Source: Laburnicola sp. R22_1
Lineage: Eukaryota; Ascomycota; Dothideomycetes; Pleosporales; Didymosphaeriaceae
Length of the DNA: 64,000 nt
Assembly (NCBI GenBank): GCA_014281115.1
Contig: JACONQ010000012.1
Coordinates: 2,480,001-2,544,000 of the forward strand
Direction: 5' to 3'
The notes below the pieces were generated by a model. That model made no database searches and had not been told where the DNA came from. It saw only the letters and a program-made list of their open reading frames with translations. The position numbers were made by a program, and so were the translations under genes. Positions 45,030 to 56,427 of this stretch are shown piece after piece (position 1 is the stretch's first letter; every line of letters begins with the position of its first letter).

Positions 45030-45860
45030 TTGCGGTCTTATATACCTTCCCTCCCACCACCTACCCCACAGCACTGCCATCGACGAGTGTTTCCTCGCCA
45101 TGCACTGTTGAGCGAGCTAGTAATCCCTCAAGCTACCGGACACTCCGCATGATGATCGAGTCTGCAAAAGGGGTGCTGACCCGTCAATACTGCCTTGCCA
45201 TCGTCTGCTATGTGGCAGAAGCGCCTCACCCTGGAACAGACTTCGCTAAGAGAGCCAGGGAGACCGATCATCTGTACGTACCAATCATCGCCACCCTACC
45301 TTTCATGCCATACCCCGGCCAACAGAAGCAGGGCGAGTGAAGCCTCTCGCCGAGCCATGTCCTGCACGATGAGCCTTTGCAGCAGGCATCTTTCAATTCC
45401 TCCTCTAACAGACTTCTGCCGAGAGCGTTGCGTAGCAAATTAGTCGCTTTCCCAGCCATCGCCCCTCTGTATTTCTCTCCCAGTCGCCCAGTATCTCAGC
45501 CTAGGGGTGGAGCTTAGCAACCATTCCCAACGCATGAGCTACCTCAAACCCACAGTTTACTTGTTCGGCTCGCACCTTGCTCGTATACCATCGGCTCGAC
45601 TGGTTAGGCGTTGTCCTTAACGATGCCCTTTGAATTCTTCCTCCCTTCACCTCACCCACAGCACTGCCATCGACCAGTGTTTCAATAACGTTCACTCCTG
45701 AACGAGCCAAGGAGCTCCTATCATATTCGGCAGCTCGCATAATGACTGTGTGCCCAGAAATAGTTGCCGATTTCTCAAGAATGCCTTACCGGCGTCTCGT
45801 ATAACACAGTGCCGCCGCATTCGGGGATAGAACCTAGCTGAAAGTGTCGGCGTGACAATG
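45030..45860 (-). repeat. Diverged duplication of an unknown coding segment
   Basis: Segments near 45040-45230 and 45625-45810 share CCCACAGCACTGCCATCGAC and encode related minus-strand text: ETLVDGSAVG after LLARSTVHGE in one and SLARSGVNVI in the other, with DGKAVL and AGKAFL upstream. The copy near 45070 has a TAG where the other reads Glu (VG*VVGG versus VGEVKGG). This looks like a tandem-duplicated gene fragment in decay. Confidence 0.45.
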
Positions 45861-46081
45861 GGCAGAATTCCCACACTTTAACACCTTGACTTCTATGCCG
45901 TCTCCCAATGAGCGAGAGCAGGTATACGAAGCCTTTCAACAAGCCATGCCCAAGACGTCAATTCTTAGGGCTGAGCAAGCCGGTGGACCTTATCAGAGAG
46001 TTGTTGCTTCCTGTCTGATGCGGCACCTGTGTTCATTGGGTGGTCAATTCTGTTGTCCCTCTACGGCTTCTGTCTCCAAAC

Positions 46082-46482
46082 TCACGAAGTCTCAAAACAC
46101 CCCGGGTCAAGTGCCGGAGCACTTCTGACGGCGCTGACGGCGCCTCCGTCGCCGTCCAAGTAGCCCTTCGCACCGCTAAGGAATTGACGCATATCCATCT
46201 GCATCTGTAGGGTCATGCCGACTAGTCGCACCACGGTGCTTCGGTGGAATTGTTGCATATGCCCTCCGTAGCGGCTAGCGAGCGGCATGACGACGTCGTC
46301 GGCTGTACGACGCGCATCTTCTCATTAGTCAAAGCCTCATCACGCAAGGTGAGCCCAAACGGAGATACCATCCTTTCCCCCGCCAAGGCAGTGCCCTCCA
46401 TAGCCCTGCACACAATCAGCAGCCTATCCAGAGCCGATGGAACCGCCGACGGGCATAGATGAGACTCATATATAGCCTTCAT
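46082..46482 (-). pseudogene. Hypothetical frameshifted gene fragment
   Basis: Two overlapping minus-strand frames read as one coding-like protein: from ATG 46482, MKAIYESHLCPSAVP ... LLIVCRAMEGTALAGERM ... NEKMRVVQPTT. After a frame change near 46290 it continues VVMPLASRYGGHMQQFHRS ... MQMDMRQFLSGAKGYL to a stop at 46082. Met-rich and amphipathic; no family recognised. Its start is 36 bp from that of the divergent membrane gene, too close for a normal shared promoter, so one of the two starts may be wrong. Confidence 0.35.
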
Positions 46483-46517
46483 CGCCACTGAGAGGCGGAA
46501 TATCACTTATTTCCATT

Positions 46518-47415
46518 ATGGCCGACAGCCTCCTTATTGCTACCCTCGTCCTCTTCATTGTTGGGTCATCGCTCAGCACTGCGGTCACGTACCGCGACTA
46601 TATAGCTATTAAAAGAGTCGAGGGCGCCATGAAATGGCGGCAATGGATTCTCGTTTGTTCGGATGTCGTCCAAGTTGGTTTCTTCATGTTCGGGATCGCA
46701 TCCATCATCCAGCACCGCCCTAACCGGGTAGAGCCAGGCATCACCTGGACTCTACAGTGTATGGCATGTACCAATGTAAGATCCTAAGAAGTCCCTTTTA
46801 GCAGCTCTGACCATCCAGTCCACGCGGCTTCTCCAAGCTATCTTCTCACATACTTGGTGGCCGCTTGTAGTGTACGTAGCGCTGGTGCCATCCGTTGTGC
46901 TCACCGGCATGACATGTCTTAATATGTAAGCACACCTTTGACCTTGGCTAGTTACTCTGATTGACAATTGCAGACCTGGGAATGCACCAGCGATATACGA
47001 ATCAGTGCTTCTTGTCTTCATATATGCTGGATCAGCTTTAATGGCTAGGTTTGGGTCTTCTAGGCTTCGTGAACATGAAAGCTCCGGAGGCAGCAACCGA
47101 AGCATAAGATATCTGTTTTGGGCAGTTATTGTCACGAACGAAATTGCCATTCCGACTGCATGCATTAGCATCGGAGCCTTGATTGCTCTTCTTGCACGCC
47201 AAGAAGCGAAGCTTCGCATTCGTACGATGATCATGTTGGTAAGCGAGTCACTCTATCTAGATTCGATCTGCTAATCTACACAGCCATGTCACTCAACACA
47301 GATTCTCTACACGTGTTGCTTCGTCCTTTCTTGCCCTGAGCGCTGGATCAACCGACTCGCTCTGAGGAGTGAAACATCATTGGAACTACACAGGAGGCCG
47401 CCGACAGCACAATGA
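46518..47415 (+). CDS. Multi-pass membrane protein, four exons
   Basis: Exons 46518-46775, 46819-46925, 46974-47238 and 47284-47415 with three 43-48 nt GTAAG..CAG introns give 253 residues without a stop. About five to six hydrophobic helices are seen: LLIATLVLFIVGSS, WILVCSDVVQVGFFMFG, WWPLVVYVALVPSVVL, VLLVFIYAGSALM, YLFWAVIVTNEIAIPT-CISIGALIALL, and a weaker last one. No catalytic motif is visible. A broken relative lies at 56428-57004 on the other strand, with matching first two helices (M[AT]DSLLI ... TYR ... LV-D--Q). Function unknown; the gene is intact. Confidence 0.65.
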
Positions 47416-48681
47416 AAGGCTACATCTGTCTTGTCTGCCTTGAACGAGGGTCCCCCGTCATTTTGACCTTTCCACGATTGTCACCTTTTGGCCTCGCATA
47501 TGGGCACACCGGCCGGAGGTGTTACGTAATTATTCAGGGATCAGTCATGTGATACCCTGCTCAAAAGCCCTATGTGGCTGAAGACTGGATGGTGAATATA
47601 TTCTGCACGTATCGCCAATCCTGTTTTCTATTGTATATAACCTCAAATATGCAGAGCAGATCAACCTTGCAGTAATAGCTACTCCGTGCTCCTTCCCTCC
47701 ATACTCAGTCACTTGGCCCGTCTCACTGCAGCAGCTAGATGCTTGCTCCTCGTGAAATATCCTTGCTTTGTCCACTGTTTCCAAGAGACGCCTCCTTGGC
47801 CTTGCTATTGTGCAGCTGCTGCGCCTTGCCCCCTGGCGGTATCGGACACGCCGCTGAAGTGAGCGTCTCGTGCGCCTGCTTTTGCCGGAGTAGGTGAGAT
47901 AAGGCATGACTGCAGCACTAGAACTGGATGAAAGAGGTATCGCTGGCATTACTCTGACCTATAGATGGCTACACATACCTCCAGCATAACTTCAGGAGGT
48001 GGCTTGAGTTCCACTGCCGCCGAAGCTACTGCTTAGCCGTCGGGGCTCACAGGCTTACAACTCGTGCACTCTGTTCTGAGGCGGGCTCGACGTACCTCGC
48101 CACTTCGCCTTGAATGCCTAACCTGGTCAGAAAGGGATGGAAGCGGCTGGCGCTCATAATTCAACCATTCACGAAGTCGTATAGGTGGATCAACAATGTG
48201 ACAGCTTAAACACAGCTCTCTAGTCGCCCTACTCTTCTACTCCCCATAACATACGCCTCAATCCAAGCGCCGTAAGGTTTCAGGCGCATAAAAAAATGAC
48301 GAAGCTCATCGGCGTTCTACACTGCTAGTGGAAGGACGTGGTTGACCATTCTGCAGCTAAGAGTTATCAGCCATCTTTGCAACACCATGCACAGGGGTAC
48401 TGGCTGGATCACCTTGCGGCTGGAGCTTCTACCCTCCCAGGGTGAAGCCCGTGATATTCATGAGCTTATTAGCCACAGTACAGGGTTCTTCTCGAAACCT
48501 CTTTCACTGAGGCGCAGTAACAAGCGACGAAGCAGTTACCTGCGCAAGCAGGCTGTGCATCCGATCAGTAGCTTGACGAAGTACTTATATTCGCCTCATA
48601 ACCCATACCAAGATCATTCTTCATCAATCCTGTTCCCTCTGAGAAGCACACAATCACCTAGTCCAGTCATCACTTTGCACC
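47416..48681. other. Intergenic
   Basis: No convincing gene. The minus-strand frame 47545-47949 is low-complexity basic text without splice or family support. The region before 48682 would hold the promoter of the next gene. Confidence 0.4.
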
Positions 48682-49242
48682 ATGAAGTTCCCTGAAACTA
48701 GCCAAGGGGAGACTCTATCTGCATACATGGCAGCTAAACCGGAACGAAACCCAGCCTTTGTACACTGTGGCCCGCTTGACCAGGTGGATATTGGCGACCG
48801 TGTACGAATGTTCCTTGGAGGAAGCATCGAGATGGGCAAAGCCCCCGACTGGCAAGCCGCTTTTGCAGACAAGGTCGCCTACCTCCCCATCGCTGCGTTC
48901 AACCCTCGCCGTATCCATTGGGACCCCAACTGGAAGCAAGATATCAAAGATCAGAACCTTCATCATCAAATGGATTGGGAAATGACGAACCTTGACAAAG
49001 TGGATCTCATCATCCTTTACCTTCATCCTGGTACCATAAGCCCCGTCTCACTGCTTGAACTCGGCCGGTACTCTCAATCCGGAAGGCTCATTGTCTGCTG
49101 CCCTCCAGGATACCACCGACGTGGAAATGTCCAGTACCTATGCCGGAAAGACAACGTTCCTTTATTTGACGATTTTGACGAGCTTGTTAAAGCGGTGATT
49201 GCAAGGCTTGAGGATATCATGGGAAAGAATTTGTTGGTGTGA
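48682..49242 (+). CDS. Nucleoside 2-deoxyribosyltransferase-like protein
   Basis: An intronless 186-residue frame. The N terminus is followed by RVRMFLGGSIEMG (residues 41-52, the glycine-rich first-strand motif), NPRR and HWDPNW (74-84), then VDLIILYLHPGTISPVSLLELG (107-128). The last corresponds to the family's D-x-GT-xx-ELG segment, whose Glu (here Glu126) is the nucleophile that takes the deoxyribosyl group in true NDTs. The length fits the NDT-like families related to Nuc_deoxyri_tr2. It probably acts in the cytosol on nucleosides or a nucleotide-like ligand, but the substrate cannot be told from sequence. The gene looks intact. Confidence 0.75.
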   Translation: MKFPETSQGETLSAYMAAKPERNPAFVHCGPLDQVDIGDRVRMFLGGSIEMGKAPDWQAAFADKVAYLPIAAFNPRRIHWDPNWKQDIKDQNLHHQMDWEMTNLDKVDLIILYLHPGTISPVSLLELGRYSQSGRLIVCCPPGYHRRGNVQYLCRKDNVPLFDDFDELVKAVIARLEDIMGKNLLV

Positions 49243-50459
49243 GGACACGCACGGTCTCTCCTGTACGATTTGGGTGATAGGTTATAGAGATATGGTCAAG
49301 TTAGCTAGCAGAAATTAATCTATATTCTTTTCTTTAATATAATCACTCGCCAGCAAACATACGTGACATGACCATACCTCGCCTTCTTTTAAGATTAGAA
49401 GATGGGAAGCTTATTAATTCCAGGATATAATTAAGCTAAATCTAGGCAAGCATGTATCTAAAAAAAAATAGCAGTGAGCGTAAGGCGCTTGTTCCACAGT
49501 TTCTATTAATGAGGCTGTGGTCAAAATAGGGACCTCAATTTAGGCTCTTTTTAATTTAAGGTCTGTCCATTTTTTGGTTTCTTCCCAACGTTTGGTACGT
49601 GGTCTCGTTCAGATTGGCTTTGCATGGCTTTATCCAGAACTATCAACGTAGTCATAGCGTGAGCTTTCAAATGGAAAGGACTGGTATCGACTGTCGATTC
49701 TGATTTTGCCTATGTCTCGTCCAACTTCCCCGCCACCATCTCCTGGAAGCTAGAGGTAGTCTCGCATTTCGAAAGACTAGCCCAGTTGTCGATTGTGCGG
49801 TGAGACTTGCCACTATTTTAGCTTAAACACTAACCAGTTGTCCGAGTCACCGCCGCGAACTTCCGTGCGGGCACAGGCTTCACACTGTGCGGAGATATCC
49901 CTTTTGTGCCGGGTCATGCGGACGGTCGGGAGATATGCTCAGCCCCTAGGATGGCTTCGGCGGTTGCCCTCCTTTGGCGATGGCGTCTCCCCTTTCGAAT
50001 GGAAGGATGGGTCCGAGGCATCGAGCTTGCAGGGGACCGCGTCTCCCCGTGTCGTAGGAATCTGGTAAGCTCATCGGTGTTTCAATCTTTGCCTATCCGA
50101 GTGTGCGTCCTGGCTCTGGCTCTGGCAGCAACGGATTCGCTCATAGGCTGCAACACACCCTTTACCTTGTGTTCAGGCTGTGTCTGCCTCGCATCAATGG
50201 CGCCTCGATGATCAGAAACACAACCCCTGGCTTGACCTCGTGTGAAAGTTGCCGCTGCAGCATGCACACCGCCACCTACGCAGGGAGCGGTTGGTATCTA
50301 GGCAAGACGCCGCCTACGGTTGCTCGTGTCGAAGCCTTCATGCGAGACAGACTCTCACTCTTAGCAGAGACAGGATGCGGAATCTAGGTCCTGGAGCTCT
50401 TTCTATGGTGCCTTGACACTCACTATTAATCGCCATAAATAGCTAAGTTCAAGCGCGAA
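49243..50459 (+). other. Possible gene remnant, structure uncertain
   Basis: Plus-strand text between 49660 and 50220 looks coding-like (FKWKGLVSTVDSDFAY, ATISWKLEVVSHFERLAQ). Plausible introns lie at 49799-49839 (GTGAGA..CTAACCAG) and 50065-50147 (GTAAGC..ATAG), but no single start-to-stop model is convincing and a TGA lies just upstream. It may be a decayed gene. Confidence 0.25.
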
Positions 50460-50621
50460 GTGGAGGAGTACTTGCTAGAGGCTAGCTTTATATACACATA
50501 TAACTCTAATCTAAATATCATGAAAATCGTGAGACGGTTCTATTATCCCTTTAGTGACTATGACTTTTTTTGCCTGAATTTATATTCAAACCCGCGCTGG
50601 GATTTTTCTACCCGTAAAAAC

Positions 50622-50956
50622 GTCCCAGTTAGATTTCTCTTCCTGGAGAGGCGTCCCAGTCAGATTCGTCTCCCCGAACAGACGTCCCCGGATTTGGGTC
50701 CTGGGAGAAGCATCCCAGTCAGATTTCTATTCCTGGAGAGGCGTCCCAGTCAGATGTGCCGCCCCGGAGAGAGGTCCCCGGATTTGTCTCCGGGGCAAAT
50801 CGTCCCAGTCAATTTATCGTCCCAGGAGAAGCGTCCTAGTCAGATTTATCGCCCCGGAGAGACATCCCCGGGATTTGTCGCCCGGGCAAATCGTCCCAGT
50901 CAGATTCGTCACCCCGGAGAGGTGTCCAAGTCGGATTTGTCTCCCTGGAGAGGCGC
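50622..50956. repeat. ~30-bp GC-rich minisatellite (about 11 units)
   Basis: Imperfect units start GTCCCAGTCAGATTT and end CCGGAGAGGC; every third unit or so is a 28-bp variant with GTCCCCGGATTTG. A plus-strand frame (50460-51011, 183 codons) runs through the array, producing repeated RPSQIRLPE-like text. Since the unit length varies, I take the open frame as a by-product rather than a gene. Confidence 0.8.
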
Positions 50957-51011
50957 CCACAAGTTCATTGGTAGTTACAAGCAGGCGGAATACCTATACT
51001 CGCGTACCTAA

Positions 51012-52570
51012 TACCTGTTACACCGTGATATTAACACCGGAGCTTTAAGCTCAGCAGGAAACCTTTCTCGGAGATCTGCTCTTATGAGATCTTTCGTATA
51101 TACGCAATAAGATACATGTGATTTGCTTGATAAGTGCTATAGTTAGTTCAAAACTGATCTTCTATTACCTTAGGAGTCTTGCAGACTCATTCCTGTCTCT
51201 ATATATTTATTCAGCTCATCTGTCTCCTCCTCAAGCAAGTCACCTAGACGCTTGTGTAGGCTAGCGAGCTTCTGCATACACATTGCCTTCCTCTGCCTCT
51301 TCCGAACCTTCCATTCGAGCTCTAGGACCGTTGGGCACGTCTGGGAATGTATTCGCTCGTTCGTATTAGATTCACTCACTGAGTCGTCCGATAGTTCAAG
51401 CAGTGCGGAGCATTTGGTTCGTCAAGAGCGCTTCGCTAGGGTCTTAGATTGCCTGATACTCTTTAGGCTACCGCTTGGATTCTTGGTATCTGCCTTGCTT
51501 TTGGCTGTTTGCTCTTGTTAGCTAGTTCGAAGGCTGCAGCGCGCTCCTTCGGCACTATAATAACAATTGGAGCGGGATACTTTCAGATATCCTTTTAGGA
51601 TCACACATTAAGCGAACGGTCCTCTTCTTGTCCGCGACTATACGCCAAAGCAGCTTCGCAATTCTGGGGCGGAAACAGGTTGATCTAATCACGACCCTAG
51701 CGCAATTCGACGCCGCGTAGTAGTTCCATTTGAGCTATAGTCATTGTTGGTTTAGAATGCTGCATTATAGATCCTGGGCAAAGTCCGAGTTCCGTGGTTC
51801 CAGTTTTGGGGTATCTAAATGCCAAGGCTGCCAAACTCTATTTTTATCAGAACCGGGCAGAAATAGACGATAACCTGCTACCCCAGTCGGAACCTTCGAT
51901 CAAAACCGCCCCGTACGTCCTACATAATCATCATCGCGTCTATTCCTTAAGTGGCCCTAAATGCCAAGCTTGTGGCTGTCGGCCTGTGGCTGGTGGTCTC
52001 ATTGCTATTGGGATCGAAAACTGATTTGGTTCCTAAGAATCCGTTAGTTCGTGGGGCACTTGCTAAGGGTAAAAAAACGTCCAAGCTCGATTAATATAAC
52101 AGGGAGGACGAAAACTTCCCCCAGGTTCCTTATATCGACCCCTGCGATGTGCCTAGAATAGAGGGGGACCCCGTAAGGTACGAGAAAGGATACATGCACC
52201 GGAGAACAGGGCGGGCTTGAAACGTTTGGGTGGCCCGGATCGACCGCCAAGCTCGTGTAGCGTCCGCAGGGGTTCGAAAACTTTATCCTTACGTTACATG
52301 CCACCACGGCTCACTTACTTCGCCTGCCTGTAAGACGCCTTAAGCTACTCCAGACGCGTCCCCTTCTTGCTCAGAAGACACCGAGGATGCCCAGGCAGGG
52401 AATCAAAAACCGGTACATGCCGCTACGGACTATGTCACCTAGACCAAAGAAAATATTTTGCACTAAGAAATTTTTCACTAACGCCGAACCTTCACCCGAC
52501 GTCGAGCCCTGCTGTTATTATAGTCTTCGTCCCCGCTCTCGTGCTTACGCTCGGCAGCGTGCGGGGTTTC
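51012..52570. other. Intergenic with possible gene debris
   Basis: A minus-strand frame at 51170-51379 encodes a coiled-coil-like stretch (LEWKVRKRQRKAMCMQKLASL) but has a TGA just upstream and no start. Nothing else is supported. Confidence 0.35.
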
Positions 52571-54388
52571 TTAAACAACTGCCAAAACCCCTGCACAATC
52601 TTCGAGCTGCTGCAGAACTTGACCAAACCTCTGCAGCCGTAGCCGATCGTTCTTTCTTCCCACCACGCCCTTGCCTTTCAACTTCCCTTCCAGTTCTTTC
52701 CAGGCACCGCTGAGCCGGGACGCAGTTGCAGGATCCATCTCCCCTAACTCAACGCTGGCTTGCCCCGTGTGTGTCATCGTCTCTTCGAAAGTAATGACAC
52801 CCGCGACCAGTTCGGCGTCGGCGCTTGCGAGCTGCTTTGTGGGTGATTGCATTTCAAGCCACTGCATCTGGGCCTCCTGCCACGTTAAATCTAGCTCAGA
52901 GGCTGCCTCATCTTCGAAGTCTGGTTCCCCCCATGCGACTATGTCTTCAAGCTTCCTCTTGCGTGTAGTGCCGGAGATGCGTGTAGCTAAGGATTGGTTC
53001 GAAGATGTAGTCCACTCATCTTCGGTGTCGGTTAAATCGGTGCCTGATGTGGGGCAGTACGATCGGTGGTGTGGCCGTTCCTGGGCATCCTTGCTTGATG
53101 ACGGAGTTGCTTCGTCGTCAACGATGATTGGATTATCTAGTGTTACTCGTCAGCCGCGGCCTCAGGGTTAGTCAAGGGCGGTACCTTGTGAACCTCGTTC
53201 CGGTTTGCCTTGATCGGAAGGCCTACAAGTCTGTTCCGTACGCCAGACCGTAATAGTCTCATCGGTAGTGTCTTCTATCTCACCCCTCTCAGCATCTCGC
53301 GCATCCTCCGGGCTATTGCTGTTGCACGGGACTGCTGCTGAGGGCTTGCCAGTTGCGGAGTCGCGGTCCTGGGTCGATTCACCGTTCTCAGAGTGTTGTG
53401 TGATGAATATGTAGATGAATGCAGCCGCGCAACGTGCATACTCCGCTTGCACCGCCTCCGTTCGGGACATCTCGTCCACGTCAGGGAGCATAACAGGGGG
53501 TGATCCTGGATCGGTGCCTCCCTCCACCTCGCCGGCGCGTATTCCAGGTCCGTCATCCAACCGTGGCTTCACGGCTTTCTGTGCCACTGCAGCCTTCTCT
53601 TTCTCAGCCGGCGGGTCTGGCGGGGATTCGCTCGTGGCCGGTTGTCGGGCGCACATCGCCTCGTGCTGTGGGTCTAAGGGGGCTTCGCAGCTGGTAGCGA
53701 GGGCGAGGCCTTGAGCGGTGGCCTTCCCGTCCTCAGTCAGGGTTGCTGATGGAGCCTCAGCCCTCCTATCGCCACTCGGTTCCGTGATGGACTCGCCGCG
53801 CGCCTTAGAGTCGCTGCGCTGTCTGGTGTTCCCTCTCGTGAGGCTATCCTCTTCGCCTAGTGTGCTCAAGGGGGTGTCGCGGTTTATCGCAGAATCGAAC
53901 TCGTAATCGCCGCCCTGTCCAGCAGCCTTCCCGTCCCCCGTTGGTGTTCTCGTCGGAGTCACGATGGCTTCGCTTTCTATACGAGTGTCCGCTGGGGCTT
54001 CGCTGGGCACGTCCAAGATGCTACCTTCATCGCTGTTGTGTCCAGAAGTGCAGTCGCGCTCCGCTACGGTCATTTCCTCGGGGGCCTTGTTGGGCATGTG
54101 AATAGCACTCTCTGTGGGGAGTTTGTTGTGGGTCAGAACTTCGCCGGCTCCATCAGCGCCATCTGCCTGCGACGCAGCCATCCCCTCCGTTCGAAGGTAC
54201 GGGCTCATATCGACGTCGAGCCCGAAAGAAGGGGAATAAAGTGGTTCCTGAGCGTTCAAGACTGGTTCTGCTTTCGCCACCTCATCGCCCCAGTGATGCC
54301 CGAAAAGAAAGGATTCGGAGTAAGGACCCGGGACAGAATCGAAGAAGTCCACGAATTGGTCTACGGTCCAAAACGCGAAAGAGTCCAT
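52571..54388 (-). CDS. Large disordered hypothetical protein, two exons
   Basis: Exon 1 (53185-54388) starts MDSFAFWTVDQFVDFFDSV. A 48-nt intron (53137-53184, GTACCG..CTAG, with CTAAC branch site) joins it in phase to exon 2 (52571-53136), giving 589 residues. Residues ~60-400 are acidic, Pro/Ser/Thr-rich and contain echoes of a TEDGKATAQG motif. The C-terminal part is ordered-looking, with TTRKRKLEDIVAWGEPDFEDEAASELDLTW and a helical end (RLSGAWKELEGKL ... RLQRFGQVLQQLEDCAG). The basic KRKLED could be a nuclear signal. No known domain; a transcriptional or chromatin accessory role would be speculation. Unspliced, exon 1 would end GTALD just past the intron donor. Confidence 0.6.
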
Positions 54389-54837
54389 AATACGAGGGGA
54401 ATGAGCTTGAGAGCGGGGACGTCGCCAGCTCGGGGGGCAACAAGATATACCTTCAGAAGGCGCCGTGCCGCGCCTGCACCCACTTCCATCATGACATCTC
54501 CGCCAACCAACCTCCCTTGCCACGCATGGAGAATGCGGCGCGAGCAACCGTCGGCAACCACTCGTCCATGCGATCTAGACAGGGTTCTAATCCGCCTTCT
54601 GCTGGCGGCGTGCATGTCGCAGCGGCAAAGTCACACTACGTCCAACCAGGGGCTTCGCTATGCACAGCCATCGGGAACTCCGATACTGCGAGGGGCTCAA
54701 GTCTGTCTCATGCGACCACGGTACGGCGACCGGATCCGTGAAGCTCCATGCTCGGGTGTCCTGCCAGGAATGGGAGGGAGTAGCGCTATCCTACGTGCTT
54801 GAACCAAGCCTCTCCTGCGAGAAAAGCACCCTCCTTG

Positions 54838-55875
54838 CTAGGAGGGATGGGGGAGATTGTCATCGCAAAGCTTCTCTGATGTGAACGGTCTGTATCTGAC
54901 GCCTTCTTGAAGGAGAGGCACACTCGACACTGACCTGAAAACCCGCTTCCATCCGAGCGTACGCGTCAGCTCCTGGATGCGGTGATCGGGAGGAAGATTC
55001 AGTGCCGCTGGGATTCCATGAGACGTCAAGCCAGGGACTGTGCCGTTCTCAACCATTGGAAACCCTGTTACGGCCCGCCGCGGCAGAGGGAGCAGGCAGC
55101 CATAAAGCGGGGGAGAGACACAGGGCTTCGAGTCTGCCTCGTATGACGATGGCAAGCCTGAGTTAGTGAAGCGCTTCAGCAGCCAGCTAGTGGAGGCGGG
55201 AGCTGCACATGTTTGATGCGCTCAGTAAACCCGGTCGTGAACTGGCCATGTCTGATGCGGGAGTGTAGATGGGACAGGATCATGCCGAAATCGTAAAGCC
55301 TCGTACTGCTAGCACCTGAATAGACAGGCGACGGCTCGGCAATATCATCCAATTCTGTGCCCTCTGAGAGGTCATGCAGCGGGGAATGACCAATTGCAAG
55401 CCCGAGAGAATGCTTAGCCACAGTTCCCGGCCCTGCCTTCGCGAGCTACACTAGGCTTGCCTCCCAGTTCTCGCCCTATTCGTGCCGTTACCTGTCCGCC
55501 CTGATTTGCGACTTGAAGAATCGGCGGCGACGGTGGGACGCTGCAACTCTCCATCGTGATCTGACGCAGGAAAGGACGACGGACTTGATAGTCCGCTGCC
55601 ATGTCTGGTTCGACGCTGCCGGATGAAGGCGCCTCTCCAGCGGGGAGTCGGGCCACGCGAGGTGTTGTCCGAACCGATCGGCGGATTTCGAGGAGAATCT
55701 TCGGGCGCGAGATGCGAGTCCTAGAGCTTTTATGAGTTCTCCCTCTGCTGGCAGCAATCCGGTGTGCGCAGCTAGTCGCATAGTCTCTTGCAAGGTCTAG
55801 AAGAGGAGGAAGCTCGAGGATTTGCGACTGATTAGGATGTACGCTGGAGGGAGGACGATAGACTCGAACGGGCTA
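54838..55875 (-). CDS. Hypothetical multi-exon gene, start unresolved
   Basis: An open stretch from 55875 (after a TAG that could be a splice acceptor) reads RVYRPPSSVHPNQSQILEL ... RDYATSCAHRIAASRG ... MAADYQVRRPFLRQITME ... VANQGGQ. A 79-nt intron (55413-55491, GTAACG..CTAAG) joins it in phase to HSLGLAIGHSPLHDLSEGTE ... RLYDFGMILSHLHSRIR. A second intron ending CACTAACTCAG at about 55164 leads to PSSYEADSKPC ... VENGTVPGLTSHGIPAAL ... LTRTLGWKRVFR, stopping at 54838. No domain recognised. The first exon is not found, and the second intron's donor is ambiguous, so the model is approximate. Confidence 0.35.
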
Positions 55876-56427
55876 GGGACACACTACAGGAAGCCATCGA
55901 TAGCTAAGACAAATACCTTTCTCCTCCGAAATAGATAGCGTGTCTTGGAGTTATGAAAGGCGTGTTGGGATTCGGTTGCAGTAGAAAGATCAACGTGGAA
56001 ATGGGATGAAGTTGACTATGGTCTGTGCGCGGCGCCTGGTCCCGTCAAAGCGCGGAACCCCTGTCTAGCCTTCCTCCAACCATCAACGACAGCGCTTCCG
56101 CGGCATAGGCCCATTTTGGTCTCTTCTCTATTCTTAGGCGTCGATAATTAGCATCAGGGCCTCAACAGGACCCCGCTGACGTCAGGTACAGGATCCCTAG
56201 GTCGGTATGCGGAGATATATCGAGGGCGCACGGCGGCCAAGCGGTACTAAATGGACGAGTGACTGGATCCACTAACCACGTTTGAGGAAGACATATAGGT
56301 AGCGTTGTGCAATATATCTTCTGAGCTGCTTGCTTGTCCTTTTCCCCTCTGCAGTCGCGAGCTTGATTTGGTATGTGACACCCCATCAGCGGAGACATTG
56401 ATCAATCAAATCAGGAATCGTTGCATT
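55876..56427. other. Intergenic
   Basis: No supported gene. It would contain the 5' end or promoter of the gene to the left. Confidence 0.4.

Noticed and set aside
47545..47949. 134-codon minus-strand frame
   Set aside because: No start context, splice sites or family resemblance; composition is Arg/Ser-rich noise.
54038..54802. 254-codon open frame on the plus strand
   Set aside because: Antisense to the N-terminal half of the two-exon disordered protein; Arg/Ser-rich text typical of a GC-rich shadow frame.
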